A stretch of 8,192 nt of DNA from Clostridia bacterium (lineage in GTDB: Bacteria > Bacillota_A > Clostridia > Christensenellales > Borkfalkiaceae). Position 1 is the first letter of the stretch. Each line of letters begins with the position of its first letter. The translations under genes and the position numbers were made by a program. The stretch is taken from positions 1-8,192 of the forward strand of contig JAFWAM010000004.1 in the NCBI GenBank assembly GCA_017507595.1, in the 5' to 3' direction. Below the pieces are notes generated by a model, which saw only the letters and a program-made list of their open reading frames with translations, was not told the DNA's origin and did not search any database. Of the stretch, positions 4,344-8,192 are shown in pieces.

Positions 4344-6980
4344 ATGGCATTTCACAACCTGTCCAAGGACAAGGTCCTTGCCGACCTTGAAACCGATAAG
4401 GTAACGGGGCTTTCCGGCGAGGAAGCCGCCAAACGATTGGAAAAGTACGGCGAAAACAAGCTGCGCGAAAAGAAAAAGAAAACCAACCTCCAAAGATTTT
4501 TTGAGCAGTTTAAGGACGTAATGATCCTTATACTTATTGCGGCGGCAATAGTTTCAACCGTAATAACAATCATCAACGTGGTCAAGGCTGAGCCCGGGCA
4601 TAAGGAATATTCGGAATTTTTTGAACCGGCGCTTATACTTATTATCGTTATCATCAACGCCGTTATGGGCGTGGTACAGGAAAGCAAGGCTGAAAAGGCC
4701 CTTGAAGCCCTGCAGGGGCTTTCCGCCCCCCACGCAAGAGTTTTGCGCGACGGCGTGCAGACGGTTATCAACGCAAAGGACCTGGTGCCCGGCGACGTTA
4801 TCTTTTTAGAGGCCGGCGACTTTATCCCCGCTGACGCAAGGCTTTTGGAAAGCGCCAGCTTAAAGAGTGAGGAATCTGCCCTGACGGGCGAATCGGTTCC
4901 TTCCGAAAAGGACAGCACGGCTGAGGTCAAGGAGGACGCCCCCCTCGGGGACCGCACGAATATGGTTTTTTCCGGATGTACGGTAACCTATGGCACGGCC
5001 CTTGCGGTTGTAACGGCCACGGGCATGAACACGGAAATGGGCAAGATCGCCAACCTTTTGGACGGCGAAGAGGAAACCCAGACCCCCTTACAGAAAAAGC
5101 TTGCCGATATGGGCAAATACCTTGGTATAATCGCCCTTGCGGCCTGCGCCATAGTATTTGTTATAGGCATCGTAAACGAGCTTGAGATCCTTGATATCTT
5201 TATGACGTCCGTATCCTTGGCAGTTTCCGCAATACCCGAGGGTCTGCCGGCAATCGTTACCATAGTCCTTTCAATAGGCGTCCAGCGCATGGTCAAAAAG
5301 AACGCCATCATAAGAAAGCTGCCTGCAGTTGAAACCTTGGGCGGGGCTTCGGTAATATGCTCCGACAAGACGGGTACCCTTACCCAAAACAGAATGACCC
5401 TTGTCAAAGCTTACCTTGACCAAAACGGTCAGACGGAAGATATCGGCGACAATAACAGTCCTGAGGTAAGAAAGCTTTTATCTTACGGCACGCTTTGCTC
5501 TGACGGGGCGATTTCCGTCAACGGCGAAGAGGTCAAGCACCTTGGCGACCCCACCGAAACTGCAATAATTTACGCCGCCTACAAAAACGGCATGACAAAG
5601 GAAGAGCTTAACGGTCAATATCAAAGGATATTCTCCCTGCCCTTTGACTCCGACAGGAAGCTTATGAGCACGGTAAATATGATCGACGGCAAAATGGTCG
5701 TTATCGTAAAGGGCGCCTTTGACGTAATGGCATCAAGATGCATTTCCGGCGATATGGAAAGGGCGAAAGAGGTCAACGACGACATGAGCAAAAACGCTTT
5801 GCGCGTACTTGCCGTCGGTTATAAAATCATTGATGAAATGCCTGAAAACCCATCGACCGATAACCTTGAAAGTCAGCTTACGTTTATGGGGCTTGTGGGC
5901 ATGATAGACCCACCCCGTCCCGAAGCAAAGGAAGCCGTTGCAATCTGCCGCAAGGCAGGCATCAAGCCCGTTATGATAACGGGCGACCACGTAGTAACGG
6001 CCTCTGCCATAGCAAAAGAACTTGGCATACTTGTACCGGGCGATCTTGCAATAACGGGGGCTGAGCTTGATCTTATGACCGACGAGGAGCTTGACCAAAA
6101 GGTTGAATCCATCTCGGTTTACGCAAGGGTTTCACCCGAAAATAAAATTCGCATCGTAAAGGCCTGGCAGAGGAAAAATCAGATAGTATCCATGACGGGC
6201 GACGGCGTAAACGACGCACCTGCCTTAAAGGCCGCAGATATTGGCTGTGCAATGGGTATAACGGGCACGGACGTTGCCAAGGGCGCGGCAGATATGACCC
6301 TTACCGACGACAACTTTGCCACCATAGTAGTTGCCGTAAAGGAAGGCAGAGGCATTTACGCCAACATTAAAAAGGTAGTAGGATTTTTGCTTGGAACAAA
6401 CATCGGCGAGATCATTACCGTTCTTATTTCAATGATAATCTGGCATCAATCACCCCTTTTATCCATGCAGCTTTTATGGATCAACCTGGTAACCGACAGC
6501 TTGCCTGCCATCGCTCTTGGTATGGAGCCCGTTGAAAAGGACGTTATGGATAAGCTGCCCAAGCCCAAGGACGAAGGTATTTTCGCCCACGGCTACGCCT
6601 TGAGAATTATCCTCCTTGGCGTTATGTTTGGTGCACTTTCCATCGGGGCCTACGCAATAGGCCGCCACTACGCCGGCCCGGAAGGCGGACAGACCCTTGC
6701 TTTTATGGTCCTTGCACTTTCACAGGTCGTTCAGGCCTTTAATATGAGAACAGATCACTCACTTTTCAAAATCGGACCATTTAGCAACAAGACCCTTAAC
6801 CTTGCGGCACTTACCTCAACGGCCCTGATGGCCATCGTAATGTTTACGCCACTCAACGTCGTATTCGGCCTTGTTATGCTCCCCTACTGGTTATATCTGA
6901 TTGGATTGGGACTTATTTTAGTACCCTTTGTCGTAATGGAGCTTGTTAAGCTTTTTGGCTTGCTTAAAACAAATCAATAA
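4344..6980 (+). CDS. P2A-type cation-transporting ATPase, probable Mn2+ (Ca2+/Mn2+) efflux pump
   Basis: This is a complete 878-residue integral membrane pump, the usual length for bacterial SERCA-like ATPases. In order: a cation-ATPase N-terminal domain (1-70), TM1-2 (about 57-112), the actuator domain with TGES (181-184), TM3-4 with IPEGLP (297-302), the phosphorylation site DKTGT (Asp341), the nucleotide domain with KGA (456-458), MITGD (544-548), TGDGVNDAP (618-626), and TM5-10 from about 675. Ion-site residues of the SERCA site II type are present: Glu299 in M4, Asn714 and Asp718 in M6 (NLVTD, 714-718); Asn686 and Glu689 in M5 also match. SERCA Glu908 in M8 aligns with Gln794, which suggests a single ion site. 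AAGGAG (4331-4336) lies seven bases before the ATG. Motifs alone would say Ca2+ ATPase; the manganese riboswitch directly upstream argues for Mn2+ export. A strong terminator follows. Confidence 0.93.
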   Translation: MAFHNLSKDKVLADLETDKVTGLSGEEAAKRLEKYGENKLREKKKKTNLQRFFEQFKDVMILILIAAAIVSTVITIINVVKAEPGHKEYSEFFEPALILIIVIINAVMGVVQESKAEKALEALQGLSAPHARVLRDGVQTVINAKDLVPGDVIFLEAGDFIPADARLLESASLKSEESALTGESVPSEKDSTAEVKEDAPLGDRTNMVFSGCTVTYGTALAVVTATGMNTEMGKIANLLDGEEETQTPLQKKLADMGKYLGIIALAACAIVFVIGIVNELEILDIFMTSVSLAVSAIPEGLPAIVTIVLSIGVQRMVKKNAIIRKLPAVETLGGASVICSDKTGTLTQNRMTLVKAYLDQNGQTEDIGDNNSPEVRKLLSYGTLCSDGAISVNGEEVKHLGDPTETAIIYAAYKNGMTKEELNGQYQRIFSLPFDSDRKLMSTVNMIDGKMVVIVKGAFDVMASRCISGDMERAKEVNDDMSKNALRVLAVGYKIIDEMPENPSTDNLESQLTFMGLVGMIDPPRPEAKEAVAICRKAGIKPVMITGDHVVTASAIAKELGILVPGDLAITGAELDLMTDEELDQKVESISVYARVSPENKIRIVKAWQRKNQIVSMTGDGVNDAPALKAADIGCAMGITGTDVAKGAADMTLTDDNFATIVVAVKEGRGIYANIKKVVGFLLGTNIGEIITVLISMIIWHQSPLLSMQLLWINLVTDSLPAIALGMEPVEKDVMDKLPKPKDEGIFAHGYALRIILLGVMFGALSIGAYAIGRHYAGPEGGQTLAFMVLALSQVVQAFNMRTDHSLFKIGPFSNKTLNLAALTSTALMAIVMFTPLNVVFGLVMLPYWLYLIGLGLILVPFVVMELVKLFGLLKTNQ

Positions 6981-7003
6981 TAAGCTTTAATGTAAAAATA
7001 AAG

Positions 7004-7043
7004 CCGCCTAAAAGCCGTTAATCGACTTATAGGCGGTTTTTTT
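7004..7043. terminator. Bidirectional terminator between the ATPase and the SecB-like gene
   Basis: CCGCCTA (7004-7010) pairs with TAGGCGG (7030-7036); further inner pairs (AAG/CTT, CG/CG) are interrupted by single mismatches. Seven T follow on the plus strand (7037-7043). On the minus strand the stem is followed by CTTTATTTTT, so it can serve both convergent genes. Its right arm overlaps motif copy D. Confidence 0.9.
7019..7031 (+). repeat. Intergenic motif TAAYYGRCYTATA, copy D (inside the terminator)
   Basis: The sequence is TAATCGACTTATA, spanning loop and right arm of the terminator. With the flanking GG it shares TTATAGG with copy A. Because it is part of a hairpin, selection for pairing could explain some of the match. 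Confidence 0.4.
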
Positions 7044-7052
7044 GTTGATTTG

Positions 7053-7451
7053 TTATTCGTTTGCGGGCGGGAAGTAAGGCGCCTCTATGGGGAGCATAAA
7101 GGGCATAATGTTTGCCGCCGCCGTCACGGTAAGGGCCGTGGTCCTAAGATAGGTGTAAAGGTCGTTGGTGGCGCGCAATAAAAACTCCTCATTGTCGCTT
7201 TCGCCATCAAAATTAAACAGCTTATAGCTTGCAACGTAGGTTATTGTAAGATCAAAGGGCTTTGGCTCTGCCTCGCTTGTGAGAACTGACATGGAAAGTA
7301 TTAAAAGCTTCATGCTTGGGTCGTTGTCCGCAGTCCTTACCTGACGCTTGAAAATAGGTCTCAGGTTGATCTTTGTTTCAGGCTTTATTGAAACCTGGTT
7401 GACCTTGAAGGAGATCTCCTCCGCATTGATGCTTAATGGCTTGTAGTTCAT
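7053..7451 (-). CDS. SecB-like chaperone family protein
   Basis: This is a 132-residue soluble protein without signal peptide. The start is chosen as ATG at 7451, because AAGGTGG (7466-7460) lies eight bases before it. A longer frame from GTG at 7463 would have its start codon inside that ribosome binding site. The layout resembles SecB-like proteins of Clostridia: alternating beta-strand sequence (LSINAEEISFKVNQ, 6-19; FDLTITYVASYKLFNF, 66-81), an acidic linker, helix (EEFLLRATNDLYTYLRTTALTV, about 88-109) and the C-terminal SAANIPPLxLPP-like motif, here AANIMPFMLPIEAP (112-125). SecB keeps client proteins unfolded for export or, as toxin-antitoxin chaperones, protects an antitoxin. No toxin-antitoxin genes are visible, so clients are unknown. 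It is convergent with the ATPase and may be transcribed with the upstream ABC permease gene, since I found no convincing own promoter. Confidence 0.6.
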   Translation of the reverse strand: MNYKPLSINAEEISFKVNQVSIKPETKINLRPIFKRQVRTADNDPSMKLLILSMSVLTSEAEPKPFDLTITYVASYKLFNFDGESDNEEFLLRATNDLYTYLRTTALTVTAAANIMPFMLPIEAPYFPPANE

Positions 7452-7532
7452 AAAAAATTCCACCTTATATATTTTTTAAAATAGCTTTGACAAAATGGGC
7501 GCCCTGTGAGAATTTACCTCTTAAAAGGGCGA

Positions 7533-7545
7533 TAATTGACCTATA
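7533..7545 (+). repeat. Intergenic motif TAAYYGRCYTATA, copy B
   Basis: The sequence is TAATTGACCTATA, preceded by AAAGGGCGA and thus sharing GGGCGATAAT with copy A. It lies in the 127-base gap between the permease gene and the SecB-like gene, next to a hairpin at 7547-7569. Confidence 0.5.
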
Positions 7546-7546
7546 G

Positions 7547-7569
7547 ACGGACTTTTAATAAAAATCCGT
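7547..7569. other. Stem-loop after the ABC permease gene
   Basis: ACGGA-C-TTTT (7547-7556) pairs with AAAA-A-TCCGT (7560-7569): nine pairs with one mismatch and loop AAT. It starts ten bases after the permease stop codon (minus strand), but no T run follows on that strand. It is therefore a poor terminator, or instead an RNA-processing or stabilising hairpin within a permease-SecB transcript. Confidence 0.4.
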
Positions 7570-7578
7570 AAAAACCAA

Positions 7579-8192
7579 TCAGCTGCCGGACGACTGGTAA
7601 TGCTTTTCAAAAGCGTTCCAGATCACAACGGCCAAGGTAAATAAAATTACTGCAGCGGCGATTATTATCCCCATAAGAAGATAAGGATTTATCCCGCCGA
7701 AAATTATACTTTCCACCGGATAAGAGATTATGACTGCAAAGGGAAGCACAAAGGTAAGAAGTGCCCTTATTGCCGCGGGATAAATGGCCACGGGGTAGTT
7801 GGTGTAGCGGATAAAGTTGTAAACTATCTGCAAAAGTGGGCCGGAGCGCTTAAATTTTAATGCAAAGGAGGTAAAAATGATTTTTACCGCCGCAATTATG
7901 GCCGCGCCAAAGACCGTCGCCACAATGGCAAGTAAAACCGTGGATACCCCCCAGCTTATACCCCCGCCGATAGAGCAGAAAATTATCATTACCACCCCGA
8001 CGATAAGCTCGCCAAAGGCTTCGGGCTGGAAGTTTTCGGCCAGTATCTGAAACAGAACGGAAACGGGCCTGATAAAAAACTGATCAAGCTTGCCGGCGGC
8101 AACCTTCCAGTAAGCGGTTACCCAAAGCTCGTCGGTCAAAAGGTGGTCAAGGGCCACCGGCAGCATGGAAAATCCGTATAAAAACCCCAGCT
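7579..8192 (-). CDS. ABC-2 transporter permease (DUF990-like), N-terminus beyond window
   Basis: The frame stays open to the right edge with 203 residues visible. An internal ATG at 8166 has no ribosome binding site and the frame continues upstream of it, so the true start lies outside. The visible part has several hydrophobic spans (roughly residues 60-84, 86-112, 140-165 and 170-193 of the visible part). The features typical of the DUF990/ABC-2 permease family are GKLDQFFIRPVSVLFQIL (33-50) and YPVAIYPAAIRALLTFVLPFA (132-152), followed by the YP at 157-158. About 60 N-terminal residues should be missing by comparison with the usual length near 260. Such permeases work in pairs with a cytoplasmic ATPase, normally encoded just upstream, which would lie beyond the window. 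The exported substrate is unknown. Confidence 0.8.
   Translation of the reverse strand, partial: LGFLYGFSMLPVALDHLLTDELWVTAYWKVAAGKLDQFFIRPVSVLFQILAENFQPEAFGELIVGVVMIIFCSIGGGISWGVSTVLLAIVATVFGAAIIAAVKIIFTSFALKFKRSGPLLQIVYNFIRYTNYPVAIYPAAIRALLTFVLPFAVIISYPVESIIFGGINPYLLMGIIIAAAVILFTLAVVIWNAFEKHYQSSGS

Noticed and set aside
4352..6668. Antisense and alternate-frame ORFs within the P-type ATPase
   Set aside because: The ATPase frame is intact with all family motifs; the others lack motifs and start signals.
7466..7493. Minus-strand TTGTCA-N16-TATATA as a promoter of the SecB-like gene
   Set aside because: Transcription would start beyond the AAGGTGG ribosome binding site, so the message would lack it.

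Overview
The window looks like chromosomal DNA of an uncultured low-to-mid GC Bacillota, probably a gut Clostridia. The reasons are strong AAGGAG-type ribosome binding sites, sigma-A-like promoters (TTGACA/TATAAT, spacer 16-17), T-tailed intrinsic terminators, a Gram-positive-type GHL10 glycosidase, an SGNH lipoprotein, a yybP-ykoY riboswitch and a DUF990-type ABC permease. This placement is inference from gene content. Nothing in the window is a species marker, and no rRNA, tRNA, CRISPR array or insertion sequence was seen.

Left part (1-2973), all on the minus strand: a GHL10/DUF187 glycoside hydrolase-like exported protein runs off the left edge, and upstream of it lies a GDSL/SGNH-hydrolase lipoprotein. 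Each has its own recognisable promoter. The terminator-like hairpin after the SGNH gene physically overlaps the -35 box of the GHL10 gene. Both products should act outside the membrane, on cell-wall or environmental glycans or their ester groups.

Centre (2974-4343): a minus-strand tyrosine/lipid phosphatase of the LipA/PtpB type ends in a clean terminator and starts from a good promoter, preceded by a cluster of AGTTG/CAACT repeats that resembles an operator. Divergent from it on the plus strand are a candidate 28-residue single-span membrane protein with a promoter, and then a manganese-sensing yybP-ykoY riboswitch with promoter, aptamer and terminator.

Right part (4344-8192): the riboswitch leads into a complete P2A-type cation ATPase of 878 residues, read here as a Mn2+ (or Ca2+/Mn2+) efflux pump switched on by manganese. 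A bidirectional terminator separates it from a convergent minus-strand gene for a small SecB-like chaperone. Further upstream on the minus strand is the C-terminal part of an ABC-2 (DUF990) exporter permease cut by the right edge.

The signal least explained by the genes is a 13-base motif, TAAYYGRCYTATA, found four times and only between genes (2792-2804, 2901-2913 inverted, 7019-7031, 7533-7545). The most interesting loci are this motif, the small membrane protein next to the ATPase, and the repeat cluster before the phosphatase.
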